Of a stretch of DNA of 63,178 nucleotides, positions 50,337 to 60,592 are shown piece after piece (position 1 is the first letter of the stretch; every line of letters begins with the position of its first letter). Origin of the DNA: Acanthamoeba sp. SK_2022b (Eukaryota > Discosea > Longamoebia > Acanthamoebidae); assembly GCA_027943245.1 (NCBI GenBank), contig JANDJZ010001757.1:1-63178 (forward strand), read 5' to 3'. The notes under the pieces are model-generated. The model did no database searches. It was given only the letters and a program-made list of their open reading frames with translations, and was not told the DNA's origin. The position numbers and the translations under genes were made by a program.

Positions 50337-50415
50337 ATGCGCCATTGGTGGACACTTTCCTAGCCGTAGCAAAATCTACGGTCGGGATTGGAACCCCGTA
50401 GACACAATGGCGCAT
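50337..50415 (+). ncRNA. c4: c4-like antisense RNA (second pass)
   Basis: Identical to 2301-2379, with its terminator at 50416-50435. Confidence 0.85.
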
Positions 50416-50435
50416 ACCGCGTTAGCGGTTTTTTT

Positions 50436-50588
50436 ATGCGTAAAGCACTGCTACACCCAAATTATGGTGGGGCGTGCGGGGGAGTCGTAAGACTCGCCGG
50501 TTCGTCATTGTGTCCGGTAGTTCCAACCCTGCACGTCTCACCACCCAATGATTGGAACCTGACGGTGGTGAGTATCCTTAACCTTTAA
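50436..50588 (+). CDS. Ash-like leader ORF (second pass)
   Basis: Identical to 2400-2552. Confidence 0.6.
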   Translation: MRKALLHPNYGGACGGVVRLAGSSLCPVVPTLHVSPPNDWNLTVVSILNL

Positions 50589-50601
50589 GGGAATCATCAC
50601 A

Positions 50602-50793
50602 ATGACAAACCTACCCCATGACTATTACGTCAACCTCGTAAAGATCCTTCTCAAGAAAGCCTCATACGCCGATAAATTCCGCCTGGCTGAAATCATCGAG
50701 CGCGAAGCTATGCGCATCGCCAGCAACGATAACGCTGTTTCTGTCGCAAAAATCTCCCTCGTAACCAAAGTAGTTATGGGAGGTGCAAAATGA
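50602..50793 (+). CDS. icd: Icd-like cell-division inhibitor (second pass)
   Basis: Identical to 2566-2757. Confidence 0.75.
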   Translation: MTNLPHDYYVNLVKILLKKASYADKFRLAEIIEREAMRIASNDNAVSVAKISLVTKVVMGGAK

Positions 50794-51932
50794 AAACGCT
50801 TCCGACCGTTAACACCCTACAGCCTATCCTGCATAACCAGCTCCCCGTTATCACCACGGAGCTGCTTGCCAAACTATATGGCTGTAGCGTCGAATGTCTT
50901 CACAGAAATCACCACCGTAATAAGTCCCGGTTTACAGAAGGAAAACATTTCATAGTTGTAAAAGGTACAGATCTCCAAAGTTTGAAAATCTCTTTAAGAG
51001 ATTTTCAAACCATCGCGAATAACGTTAGAAAGCTCATCCTCTGGACCGAACGCGGGGCTGCACGTCACGCTAAAATGCTCGAAACCGATCAGGCATGGGA
51101 TGTATTCGAACGGCTGGAAGACTGCTACTTCAACCAGAACGCGCAAACGGCCGCGACCGTAACCGTCTCACCAAACAATGCTCGTGAGGTTGTCGATACG
51201 CTCAACGCTAAACCAATGTATTACGTTAAGGTGTGCAACAACGAGCCACTCACAACCTCAGCCGATGTTGCCCAAGCATTCAGCACCACAAACAATTCCA
51301 TCGTTATGGCCATCGATGCGTTACGCATTCCTCGCACGGCTGCGGCGCGTCACTTCTTTAAAGAACAACGACCGCTGGAAGGAAGCGACCGCGAAATAAC
51401 AATCTATCGCATGACAAAAGACGGATTTACCTTGCTCATGGAAAGTATCGACGGTCCAGGCGTGAAGGATATCAAGCTGGCCTACATTGAAGCCTTTAAC
51501 GCTATCAGCAGCGTGTTAAAGGCAGAATACGAGCGAATGCTATACAACCGACTGTATCAGGAAACAAAGATTATCCGAACGGCAACAGAACATCATCGGC
51601 TATTAACGGAACCAAACTACCGCAAGACACTAATCAAAGAGTTTGACAAGGCGACGGAGAAAACTAAAGCGGCACTAAATCTACCAACAATGACTAAAGA
51701 TGATGTGATATCAGCCTTACTTCTTGATCTGCTCAGAAACGCCAGAGCACTTATCAGTTTTGACGAAAACCTGAATCCTCAGCTCAAGCTACTACCACCG
51801 ACAGGCAAAGTAATCGACCAGGCTGATCACAACAGCATACTCAGCGTACTGGATGCAAACCTGCCAGCCAGGACACTACAGGATCTGATAAAAACATGTG
51901 CTGATAAGCTGGCACAGAAAAGCAGACCATAA
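50790..51932 (+). CDS. ant: Antirepressor (second pass)
   Basis: Identical to 2754-3896. Confidence 0.85.
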   Translation: MKTLPTVNTLQPILHNQLPVITTELLAKLYGCSVECLHRNHHRNKSRFTEGKHFIVVKGTDLQSLKISLRDFQTIANNVRKLILWTERGAARHAKMLETDQAWDVFERLEDCYFNQNAQTAATVTVSPNNAREVVDTLNAKPMYYVKVCNNEPLTTSADVAQAFSTTNNSIVMAIDALRIPRTAAARHFFKEQRPLEGSDREITIYRMTKDGFTLLMESIDGPGVKDIKLAYIEAFNAISSVLKAEYERMLYNRLYQETKIIRTATEHHRLLTEPNYRKTLIKEFDKATEKTKAALNLPTMTKDDVISALLLDLLRNARALISFDENLNPQLKLLPPTGKVIDQADHNSILSVLDANLPARTLQDLIKTCADKLAQKSRP

Positions 51933-51942
51933 CTACAAGGGG

Positions 51943-52128
51943 CTACGGCCCCTTACTCTTTTCTCTCTTATCAACACCAGAGACTTTCTGAAAATCCTTT
52001 CGAATAGCGTCAGCGTCACGCACCAAGCCCATACTGGAACGTGTCGCCATATGACGAAAATGATCAACTGCCGGAAACAAAGAAATAATGGACCCAATAG
52101 CTTGCAGCAAACTCGCTTTTCTACGCAT
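51943..52128 (-). CDS. Small basic hypothetical protein (second pass)
   Basis: Identical to 3907-4092. Just upstream the poly-C tract differs from the first copy by local base changes. Confidence 0.45.
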   Translation of the reverse strand: MRRKASLLQAIGSIISLFPAVDHFRHMATRSSMGLVRDADAIRKDFQKVSGVDKREKSKGP

Positions 52129-52741
52129 CATAATTCCACCATAACCGATAACCACCCTTCAGACACCCCCCCCCCTCCCCCCATACAGGGTGCCCTTTAC
52201 CGGAGTTCCGGCCCCTTCTCAAAAGCATCAAAAAAAGCTCGAGATCGAGTACCGGAACTCATGCCACCAGATAGCTCCACATCGTTTCCAATGCTTCGCT
52301 GCCGTGTGCGCCCTGTGGCCCACAATCATGCCATTGGTCGTCTGATATACCTTCTTCTGCTCATTGAGCACAGGCGAGTTGTCGCACTCCTGCCTTTCTC
52401 AGACTCGACTTAGTTTAGATCGCTGTTCCTGGCTTGCGTCAGCACACTTTCCCCTTGTACGCATACCCGCGCGCCACTTCGCCCAAAAACACCGAACCCA
52501 ACGAAGTAGCAAAGACAACGACGCGAGCGTGAGTCTGAAACGTGCACCAGTAAAAAAGGGGTTGCAGGCGCAAAAAGATTTGATTATCTTTAGACGCAAG
52601 AAAGCCGCCCCAATCAAGAGGTGTCTTTTTAAATCCAGCCTACCAAGCAAGATTTAAATTTCAGACTGAAAACCGCCCGGCAAGGCGGTTTTTGTCTTTC
52701 TGGCGCTTACATTACACCACCAGAAAACGATCCGTAAAGGA

Positions 52742-53014
52742 TCATTTGATCCCTTGTTCCAATTCTGACGACACTTTAACCTTTTCCCATACAAGGGTTT
52801 GCAGCCTTAACAGAATCGCGTCTTTATCAAGGCGTGAAAGATCCTTAACCATATCGTCAAATGACAGAACGCGAATGGCCATCTCAATGACCCTCGGCGG
52901 CTCCCCCTTCTCATATCGCTTATATGTAGCCAACGATATCCCAAATTCTTCGGCGGCTCGCTCCTGCGTCCAGTTCATCCCACGACGCCATAATTTCAAT
53001 TCATAACCCGTCAT
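52742..53014 (-). CDS. Small XRE-family regulator (second pass)
   Basis: Identical to 4706-4978; operator palindrome at 53046-53066. Confidence 0.75.
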   Translation of the reverse strand: MTGYELKLWRRGMNWTQERAAEEFGISLATYKRYEKGEPPRVIEMAIRVLSFDDMVKDLSRLDKDAILLRLQTLVWEKVKVSSELEQGIK

Positions 53015-53077
53015 AGCATCCTCCTCGCACAATATTAACACTCGCAAAGTGTCAAAATGACACTTTACGCATTGTGT

Positions 53078-53458
53078 TTACTTAACGAGGAATAAAAATG
53101 ATTTATTGTTCGGCGGTGTAATCGGGGCTGGCTCGCTTTTGCTCATGCGATCAGTGTACCAGGCCAGCTCCTTGTCAAAGTAAGCCTGATTAAAATAGGC
53201 CATGAATGTAGTTTCAAATCCATAACGACCGCTAATACGCAGCATCTGATTGCCGTTCTCTGTTTCCAGATATACCTGGGCACGTTCCTGATTCTCCTTC
53301 AGCCAGGTTAAAGCCTCATCGCACGAGGACACACGATACTCATCATCGTAGCCGTCATCGATGCGGCTTGAAGAAGAACGGCAAATCACGCCAACAGAAC
53401 CAGCCAGGATAGTTTGAATTTTAAGGAAAGCGTTTTTGCGGATTTTAATCATGCTCAT
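53078..53458 (-). CDS. 126-residue hypothetical protein (second pass)
   Basis: Identical to 5042-5422; promoter-leader cassette at 53464-53571. Confidence 0.6.
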   Translation of the reverse strand: MSMIKIRKNAFLKIQTILAGSVGVICRSSSSRIDDGYDDEYRVSSCDEALTWLKENQERAQVYLETENGNQMLRISGRYGFETTFMAYFNQAYFDKELAWYTDRMSKSEPAPITPPNNKSFLFLVK

Positions 53459-53621
53459 CGGGTTATCTCCGGTTTAACCAGGGCGGGTATCGCTCGGTTT
53501 CGGGTATAACACTAGGAAATATTGTCCCACCTGTAAAGCACTTTTTATATAAATCTATAATTATATAATTCCATGAGCACAAAAAAGCCCCTTTGCAACA
53601 GGGGCTTATCATTCGTTCTGA

Positions 53622-53921
53622 TCAGATGTTAAACGCTATTCGTTTTCCTGTGGGAAGCTCAACATCCAGGCTTAATTTGCCTCCCATAGCTTCAACGTAA
53701 CGCTTTAATGTCGCCAGCTTTAAATCATTTCCGCGCTGCTCCAGCTTTGTTACTGCTGGCTGGCTTATACCCATCGCCTCAGCAACCTGCTTTTGTGATA
53801 ACTGGAGTTCTTCACGCATCATCTGCAAGCCGACCTCAAGAATCATCTCATCTGCCATTTCTTTAATTCGCGCCTGGCTTTCCGGTGAACGGCTGGCAAT
53901 CACCTCATCTAATGTTCTCAT
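53622..53921 (-). CDS. HigA-type antitoxin (second pass)
   Basis: Identical to 5586-5885. Confidence 0.85.
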   Translation of the reverse strand: MRTLDEVIASRSPESQARIKEMADEMILEVGLQMMREELQLSQKQVAEAMGISQPAVTKLEQRGNDLKLATLKRYVEAMGGKLSLDVELPTGKRIAFNI

Positions 53922-54274
53922 TACTTGCTCTCCAGTGTGTTCAGATGTGCTGCAAACTCATCCTCAGCTATACGCACCAGTTTTTTATAAAACCGCTTAT
54001 CGTTACTTTTGTCTCCTGCACAAAGAACGATAGCCCGGCGAATCGGATCGAACGCATAAAAGGCTCTTATCGGACGGCCAGAAAACTGAACGCGAAGCTC
54101 TTTCATATTTTTGTACCGAGAACCTTTTACGGTATCGGCATATGGCCTGGGTAACTCAGGTCCGTAAACCTGTAGCTTTTTCAAATCAGCCAAAACCTTT
54201 TCCTGAAGAGCGTCTTCTTGCTCATTTAGCCAGCCGTCAAATCGCTGGCTAAAAAGTACCGTCCACATGCTCAA
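53921..54274 (-). CDS. RelE/HigB-type toxin (second pass)
   Basis: Identical to 5885-6238; operator repeats at 54279-54322. Confidence 0.85.
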   Translation of the reverse strand: MSMWTVLFSQRFDGWLNEQEDALQEKVLADLKKLQVYGPELPRPYADTVKGSRYKNMKELRVQFSGRPIRAFYAFDPIRRAIVLCAGDKSNDKRFYKKLVRIAEDEFAAHLNTLESK

Positions 54275-54512
54275 TCCTATAACCTGTAGTTTATATCACT
54301 AACTATATAACCTGTGAGTTATAATTTCAAGAAAAACGGGGCCATTTAACATAATGGACGTTATCGGCACCACCGGATCACCGTTCATTGTCGGATCTAA
54401 AAAATCCGCTCAAAAGATCATGTTTTCCTGGGCGTTTTCCACCGTTTTTTATGTTGCTTATTTGTTAATGAAATCTCGTTTTCAGTTTCGCCTCATTTTC
54501 GACGCGAAAGCC

Positions 54513-54776
54513 CTATTTTTGTGACTTTACTCCTGGCATATGGACTTCCCAGCGACGAATCCCCATAGCTGCGCAAAAATCAGCCACATAATTCAATCCC
54601 GCCCATTCGCGGATACCACCACGGGCTTTTTCAATGAAAACGGCAATCCCTTTTTTATTGAGAGCAAAAAGCCGCCAGCTTTTTGTCACTTCGTCCTGGG
54701 TAGCCACAACACAAGTGAAAGCTCCCATGCGATACAGGTCCAAGAACTCTTTGCGTGTTTTGCGTACAAGTTCCAT
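54513..54776 (-). CDS. Hypothetical plasmid protein (second pass)
   Basis: Identical to 6477-6740. Confidence 0.6.
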   Translation of the reverse strand: MELVRKTRKEFLDLYRMGAFTCVVATQDEVTKSWRLFALNKKGIAVFIEKARGGIREWAGLNYVADFCAAMGIRRWEVHMPGVKSQK

Positions 54777-54799
54777 AACAAACCTCATATTTGCATGTT

Positions 54800-55087
54800 T
54801 CAAACATCTGTTTTGTTATCAATGAAGATTAACCCTAACCCAGCGAAGTAACACAGCAGCGCCCAGGCTGCATACGGAATGCTGGATCTGGATGTGGACT
54901 CCTTTAACATCTGCCAGTTGCGAACATTGCGACTATCTTTTAAGCCTAGTTTTTTGGCCAACTGCGAGCCGCTCATTCCAGTCAGGCCAATGACTGCCCG
55001 AACTTCTCCACATGTAGGAGATTCCCATTCATCCGCTTTTTTTAAACAAGCCGGATTCAACATTTTTAAAACAGTATCTTTATCCAT
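54800..55087 (-). CDS. Plasmid HTH protein (second pass)
   Basis: Identical to 6764-7051. Confidence 0.65.
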   Translation of the reverse strand: MDKDTVLKMLNPACLKKADEWESPTCGEVRAVIGLTGMSGSQLAKKLGLKDSRNVRNWQMLKESTSRSSIPYAAWALLCYFAGLGLIFIDNKTDV

Positions 55088-55135
55088 AACCATCTCCATT
55101 TATTATATCTACGATGGTAGGAAATCTTTTCCTAT

Positions 55136-55596
55136 GTGGCAATAGAAATTTACTACATTGCGTATAAGACAAGTTTTCTATGTCTAATAGGAAATGATGT
55201 TTCTTACGTTTTATCGCGTTCTGATGGCTACTGTGTGCGTATTTATCGACGTTTATTGATAAGGCTCGCCCCTTCCTCCTGCAAAGCCCGGCCGTAGGCC
55301 TTATTTCGGCCTTATATAAATTGATTTTGTATAGTTCGAAACGTGCCGTTTCGAAAAGGATGATCGGGCTGCTCCATGCCTCCGGCAAGTGCCGGAGGAG
55401 GTATATTTGAGCGTAGCGACTCGAACCGGCGCGAGCTTTAGCTCGCTGCAAGGGCGAACATATTCACAGGCAAAGCCTGTGTAAGTTAAATAAAGAAAGT
55501 CTTAATAAAAGAAAGTGATTTTGCATTTATTTGTTTAGTGCATCTATTATAAAAAACCATTTGCATATACATATCAAAACTGTGGATAACTTTATT
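55136..55596. other. oriR: Putative origin of replication (second pass)
   Basis: Same hairpin cluster and DnaA box (55581-55589) as 7100-7560. Confidence 0.65.
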
Positions 55597-55730
55597 AGCC
55601 GATGCCTGTGAAGGCGATATTTTTGCTGTGTTCAGGTTTAGAGAAAATTAATTTAGGTTGTTTTTTGAACAGATATTTTATTGCGACGTAGATAATCCTC
55701 CGGTAAAACCGGATTCATCATTCAGGTGGG

Positions 55731-56711
55731 TTAATGTTGGAGTGATTTCCAGGTCTTTCTTAACCTGTTATAACGCTGCTCAACGAGGGATCGTAAATAT
55801 GCAAGGTCAGCACCAGGATACATGCCATCAGCAAATTCCTGGCTAACCTCTCTAGTGATTTGATGACGAAGTTCGGCCTCTCCCTTTTCCTGAACAAGAC
55901 GCGCAGCTCTCTCCGCTGCTTTCTGTTTTGCCTTTATCTCTCTGGCTGTCTTCCTCTGACGCCATACATTCTCCATCTGCTCCTGCATAACAATACGCTT
56001 ATAATCAGCCTCCGTTATCGCTTTTTTAAGCCGTTCGCTATTCTTCGCATTGAAGTAATTAAGTTTCTGGCTAACCGCACGTCTCCATGCTTGTTCAGTA
56101 ATACCAACGGTTTCCAGCAGTTGATCACGAATCTCTATTTTCGCTGGCCAATACTGTTTATTCACCCGATCCCAGCGACGTTCATAATCAATAAAACCTA
56201 ACGCTTTCAGTTGCGACAACGCCCTTGTACAGCGTGTTATAGACTTGTTCCCAGCTTCGGATACGGTAGACAGGCCGCAAAAATCAGCCAACGCCTCAGC
56301 ACTGGCCAGAACCCGCTTAGAAATGATGTTTACATGGTGCAAAATCGCAGCAATCACAGCATTAATCGCCCGACGACGATGCTCGTTTATCCGGCGCTTC
56401 CGCTCTGACGGCTGATTAACGTAGAACGCAACCTCACACGTAAGATCACGACCATTAATGCGCTGTAAAGCATCAGATAACACTAGCGGCAGCTTGTGCG
56501 TATGGTGCTTTGGAGGCTGGAACTCCGGCGACAAATTACAAACGTAAGCGGAACGTAGAGACGGCATTGGTCTATCCATATGTTCGCTCTTGCGTCCACG
56601 GAAAACCAACGTATAATGGGAGTTGTCGAGGCGCCCATGGATTGTTGTTGTTGGTTTTCCGTGGATGTCGCAAGAAGCCCGCAGATTTATCTGCGGGCTT
56701 TTTGTTTCCAT
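55731..56711 (-). CDS. repA: RepA (second pass)
   Basis: Identical to 7695-8675; alternative internal start at 56579. Confidence 0.85.
   Translation of the reverse strand: METKSPQINLRASCDIHGKPTTTIHGRLDNSHYTLVFRGRKSEHMDRPMPSLRSAYVCNLSPEFQPPKHHTHKLPLVLSDALQRINGRDLTCEVAFYVNQPSERKRRINEHRRRAINAVIAAILHHVNIISKRVLASAEALADFCGLSTVSEAGNKSITRCTRALSQLKALGFIDYERRWDRVNKQYWPAKIEIRDQLLETVGITEQAWRRAVSQKLNYFNAKNSERLKKAITEADYKRIVMQEQMENVWRQRKTAREIKAKQKAAERAARLVQEKGEAELRHQITREVSQEFADGMYPGADLAYLRSLVEQRYNRLRKTWKSLQH
56586..56704 (+). ncRNA. repA antisense RNA (second pass)
   Basis: Identical to 8550-8668; the CI-type operator follows at 56748-56762. Confidence 0.8.
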
Positions 56712-56892
56712 ATCTGGTCAGTTTCCAACCAGACACCCACAATCATAACCACGTTACGTGGTTTTAAGAGAACTCTACCACAACACTTTCGGTCATGCAC
56801 GAAGTCTCTCACTGATCGAACGATAATCCACCAGTAAAAGGATCTAAATTGGATCTCGTTTTGCGAGCATCATACTACTGGCCTAACTCCAG

Positions 56893-57447
56893 TCAATGAT
56901 TCCCAGCCGGAAACCTGCGGTAAAGCGTGGATAAGGTAACATCGAAGATAATCGCTATCCGCTTACGTGAAACACCATTCGCAATAAGTCTTCCGATCTG
57001 TTCCCATTGCTCTGGTGCCAGCTTTGAGCGGCGTCCTCCTATCCTGCCGTTAGCCCTTGCCACCGCCAATCCTGCACGCGTTCTTTCAATCATATTTTCC
57101 CGCTCCATCTCTGCGACTGCACTCAGCATCGTGTAGGCAAAGCGGCCAATTGAAGTGCTAATTTTTATCCCTTCCGTAATCGAAATAAACTCAATGTTGT
57201 TTGATAAAAAATGGTTAAGTAAATCAACAAGATGAATCAGGGAACGCCCCATTCGGTCCAGCTTCCAGACAATAACCGTATCGCCCGGCCGTAACACCTT
57301 AAGTAGCTTATCAAGTCCTGGTCGTTTTGATTTAGCACCGGATATTTTATCTTCAAAAATCCGGTCACATCCTAAACTCCTGAGCGCCTCCAGTTGTAAT
57401 TCCAAATTCTGGTCAAAAGTTGACACCCTCGCATAACCATATTGCAT
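56893..57447 (-). CDS. DNA invertase (second pass)
   Basis: Identical to 8857-9411. Confidence 0.95.
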   Translation of the reverse strand: MQYGYARVSTFDQNLELQLEALRSLGCDRIFEDKISGAKSKRPGLDKLLKVLRPGDTVIVWKLDRMGRSLIHLVDLLNHFLSNNIEFISITEGIKISTSIGRFAYTMLSAVAEMERENMIERTRAGLAVARANGRIGGRRSKLAPEQWEQIGRLIANGVSRKRIAIIFDVTLSTLYRRFPAGNH

Positions 57448-57511
57448 ACTTTCTAAACCGCGATTGTTGCTAAAAGCGGGAAAAAATATCGTTCAGACGA
57501 CACAGAGGCAA

Positions 57512-58536
57512 TTCGCAAAAACCTCGGTTTACAGGAAACGGTAAATCAGGCTTCTGGCGCATTACAGAAAAAACAGAACGGCGCAGATATTCCCGATAAA
57601 AAACTATTCCTGCGTAATATCGGCACAACAAATTCAACAACCATGTCTTTTAGTGGTGGTGCTGGATGGTTCAAACTGGCAACTGTAACAATGCCACAAG
57701 CCAGTTCCGTGGTTTACATAAGCCTGATTGGTGGCGCAGGGTATAACGTTGGCTCCTCGCATCAAGCAGGCATCTCTGAGCTGGTTCTGCGTGCCGGAAA
57801 TGGGAATCCAAAAGGTATTACTGGTGCATTATGGCGACGGACATCGGTTGGATTTACTAATTTTGCATGGGTGAATACATCCGGTAATACCTATGATGTT
57901 TATGTTGAAATAGGTAATTACGCCACAGGTGTTAATATTCAGTGGGATTATACCAGTAACGCCAGCGTAACGATTCATACATCACCAACTTATACAGCGA
58001 ATAAACCAACAGGCCTGACAGATGGAACTGTATATGTAATTTACAGTTCGCACATTAAACCGACTGCTGCTGAGGTTGGGGCGTTGTCATTATCTGGCGG
58101 TCAATTGAATGGTGCACTGGGCATCGGAACATCCAGTGCTCTTGGCGGTAACTCGATTGTTTTGGGTGATAATGACACGGGATTTAAACAAAATGGCGAC
58201 GGGTATCTGGATGTTTATGCTAATAACGTCCATGTTATGCGCTTTGTCTCCGGCAGTATTCAAAGTAATAAAACCATAAATATTACAGGGCGTGTTAATC
58301 CCTCAGATTACGGTAACTTTGATTCCCGTTATGTGAAAGATGTTCGACTTGGTTCACAGCGATATTATGGCGTGAATAACTGGCAAACATGGAATTTCCA
58401 GTGCCCGTCAGGTCATGTATTGACTGGTATTAATGTTCAGGATACAGGGTCCAATTCTGCCGATAATATAGCGGGCGTTTATTACAGACCCGTTCAGCCT
58501 GATTTACCGTTTCCTGCAAACCGAGGTATTCGATAA
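57512..58536. mobile_element. Invertible segment in the opposite orientation, collapsed to 1.0 kb
   Basis: Bounded by crossover sites 57512-57537 and 58511-58536. Compared with the first copy the inner half-sites are exchanged (left now ACAGG, right now GCAGG), as expected after a true inversion. The assembly genes and the second fibre tip are absent, so about 1.6 kb is missing. Confidence 0.75.
57523..58510 (+). pseudogene. Tail-fibre C-terminus in the silent orientation
   Basis: Same tip that is fused to H in the first copy, now on the plus strand with no start. It carries ~80 more residues after NKTINIT (GRVNPSDYGNFDSRY, then WNFQCPSGHVLTGINVQDTG), giving the true end of this tip up to VYYRPVQ, where it is cut at the crossover site. 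Confidence 0.65.
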
Positions 58537-59980
58537 CAGCGGCAACGGTCGATTTCGCAAGAATATCCCGCCCGACTTTTGTCAGGGTTGCCAGGCTGGC
58601 GACATCATTCCCCGTAAAATACGGAAACTTGTCTGCCGCAGTAGCAAGCCCGGCCAGCGCCGTCAGAGTGGCATCTTTCGGTTGCTTACCCGCAAGCGCT
58701 TTAGTCATGGTGGTCGCAAAATTCGGGTCGTTTCCCAGCGCCGCCGCTAACTCGTTCAACGTATTCAGTGCGTCAGGCGACGAGTCTACAAGTGCGGCAA
58801 TCGCGGCCATCACATAAGCCGTGCTTGCGATCTGAGTATTATTAGTCCCTTTTGGCGCAGTTGGCGTTGTTGGCGTTCCGGTCAGCGCAGGACTGTTTAA
58901 GGGCGCTTTCTTGTTCGTTTCATCCATTACCGCCTTAACAGCTTTTGGCGTCGCAGCCAGCGTTTCAGATGTGCTGTTGGTGGCGCTACTGAGCTGAACT
59001 ATCCCTTTCCGCGCAGTGGTAGCGTCCTGTGCGGTGTATTTGCCATTAGCCAGGTCATATGCCGCCTTAACAGCCTTTGGCGTTGCCGCAAGCGTTTCAG
59101 ACGTGCTGTTGGTGGCGCTACTGAGCTGAACTATTCCTTTCCGCGCAGTGGTAGCGTCCTGTGCGGTGTATTTGCCATTAGCCAGGTCATATGCCGCCTT
59201 AACAGCCTTTGGCGTTGCCGCAAGCGTTTCAGACGTGCTGTTGGTGGCGCTACTGAGCTGAACTATCCCTTTCCGCGCAGTGGTCGCGTCCTGTGCGGTG
59301 TATTTAGCGTTAGCCAGGTCATATGCTGCCTTAACAGCCTTAGGCGTCGCAGCAAGCGTTTCAGACGTGCTATTGGTGGCGCTGCTAAGTTGAACAAAGC
59401 CTTTTGAGGTTAAAGTTGCATCAGGATGATTACGTGATTGCTCATGTTTCACAATGGCTTGCTTAAGCCGCTTTGCTGAAACAGCAAGGGAATCATCTGT
59501 ACCTGCATCAATTTCTTGTTCATTAGCAAATCTTGCAACCCCAACAACAGTTTCGGTCGCGGGAGGATTAATAAACTCAACATCACCAAATATAATATTT
59601 TTAGTATCAAGAGTCTTGATTGCTATGTCACTTGATATTAAAGCAATAGTAGATGATGCTTTATTTATTATTGCTTGTTCTTGCGAGTATACAGCAAACA
59701 ACGTTCCCTTATTTGTATACAATCCTATTGTATGGACAACATACTCATCTTTACTATCATCCTTCGCCGTTACATGAATTGTATCAGGGGAAACAACTTT
59801 GCCACCTATTGTGGTAAGTCGTTTTATTTCGTTTGTTATATTTGTTTGTGAGGTTGACGTGACATAATATCTACCACCTAAACCAACAGAAACAATCTCA
59901 ACTTTATTTGTTCCTGTTTTGTTGGCATTAACCAACTCCTGACGCCCGGCGTCAGTCATCGTAAATAATAATTTACTCAC
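58430..59980 (-). CDS. H: Tail fibre protein H, shaft joined to a wrong end
   Basis: N-terminal domain, 44-residue repeats and crossover as in 11322-13553. After QETVNQA it runs into antisense of the inverted tip and stops after ~20 residues, because the second fibre cassette was lost in assembly. The 516-residue product is not expected to exist. Confidence 0.7.
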   Translation of the reverse strand: MSKLLFTMTDAGRQELVNANKTGTNKVEIVSVGLGGRYYVTSTSQTNITNEIKRLTTIGGKVVSPDTIHVTAKDDSKDEYVVHTIGLYTNKGTLFAVYSQEQAIINKASSTIALISSDIAIKTLDTKNIIFGDVEFINPPATETVVGVARFANEQEIDAGTDDSLAVSAKRLKQAIVKHEQSRNHPDATLTSKGFVQLSSATNSTSETLAATPKAVKAAYDLANAKYTAQDATTARKGIVQLSSATNSTSETLAATPKAVKAAYDLANGKYTAQDATTARKGIVQLSSATNSTSETLAATPKAVKAAYDLANGKYTAQDATTARKGIVQLSSATNSTSETLAATPKAVKAVMDETNKKAPLNSPALTGTPTTPTAPKGTNNTQIASTAYVMAAIAALVDSSPDALNTLNELAAALGNDPNFATTMTKALAGKQPKDATLTALAGLATAADKFPYFTGNDVASLATLTKVGRDILAKSTVAAVIEYLGLQETVNQAERVCNKRPLYYRQNWTLYPEH

Positions 59981-60010
59981 GCTTAATTCCTTGAATAAAC
60001 AAATTGCGAA

Positions 60011-60592
60011 TTAACACTCGCCAATTAATCGTATATAAGACACAGGCTGACAAGCACCAACAATACCGACACCACCAGAAACATTGGCTGCTTGCGAAAA
60101 TGTAAATAATGTTCTTGCCGACTTTGCGCTCTTGATACTTCTTAACGTATCTTCCAACATCTCTTTCGAAGGAACGGCACCATCAAAAGAGTTAATCGAA
60201 GCAACAATTGAGGCTGTATATGGTTCGCCAGGTGGTGATGTTTCAAACCATTCTATTATGTTTACCTCTCCACCCAAGCTATTTACTACATCTTCAACCG
60301 CTGCCCTTGTACCCTTTATTCGCTTTGTTCGTATTATTGATTTGAAAACAGAACGCTTTAACGATACAGGCCAACTATCCCTCCATGTATCAGCATTCCA
60401 TTGCCAAGCTAAATGATCGAGGACAACTGAATCCAGGTTATCAACAACGCTATATATTTCTGTCTTATATATTAAATTGTTAATTGCTTGTAGTTCATCA
60501 TCGATAGCTTTCGACATAGCTATCACGTTGGGATCGCTAGCTAAGTTAGGAGGTAAAACATCCAACAAGCTAACATTAAAGATATCAGCCAT
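60011..60592 (-). CDS. I: Baseplate protein I (second pass)
   Basis: Identical to 13584-14165. Confidence 0.9.
   Translation of the reverse strand: MADIFNVSLLDVLPPNLASDPNVIAMSKAIDDELQAINNLIYKTEIYSVVDNLDSVVLDHLAWQWNADTWRDSWPVSLKRSVFKSIIRTKRIKGTRAAVEDVVNSLGGEVNIIEWFETSPPGEPYTASIVASINSFDGAVPSKEMLEDTLRSIKSAKSARTLFTFSQAANVSGGVGIVGACQPVSYIRLIGEC

Noticed and set aside
58430..59980. A genuine 516-residue short fibre variant
   Set aside because: After the crossover it is antisense of the other tip, and 1.6 kb of the segment is missing, so it reflects assembly collapse.
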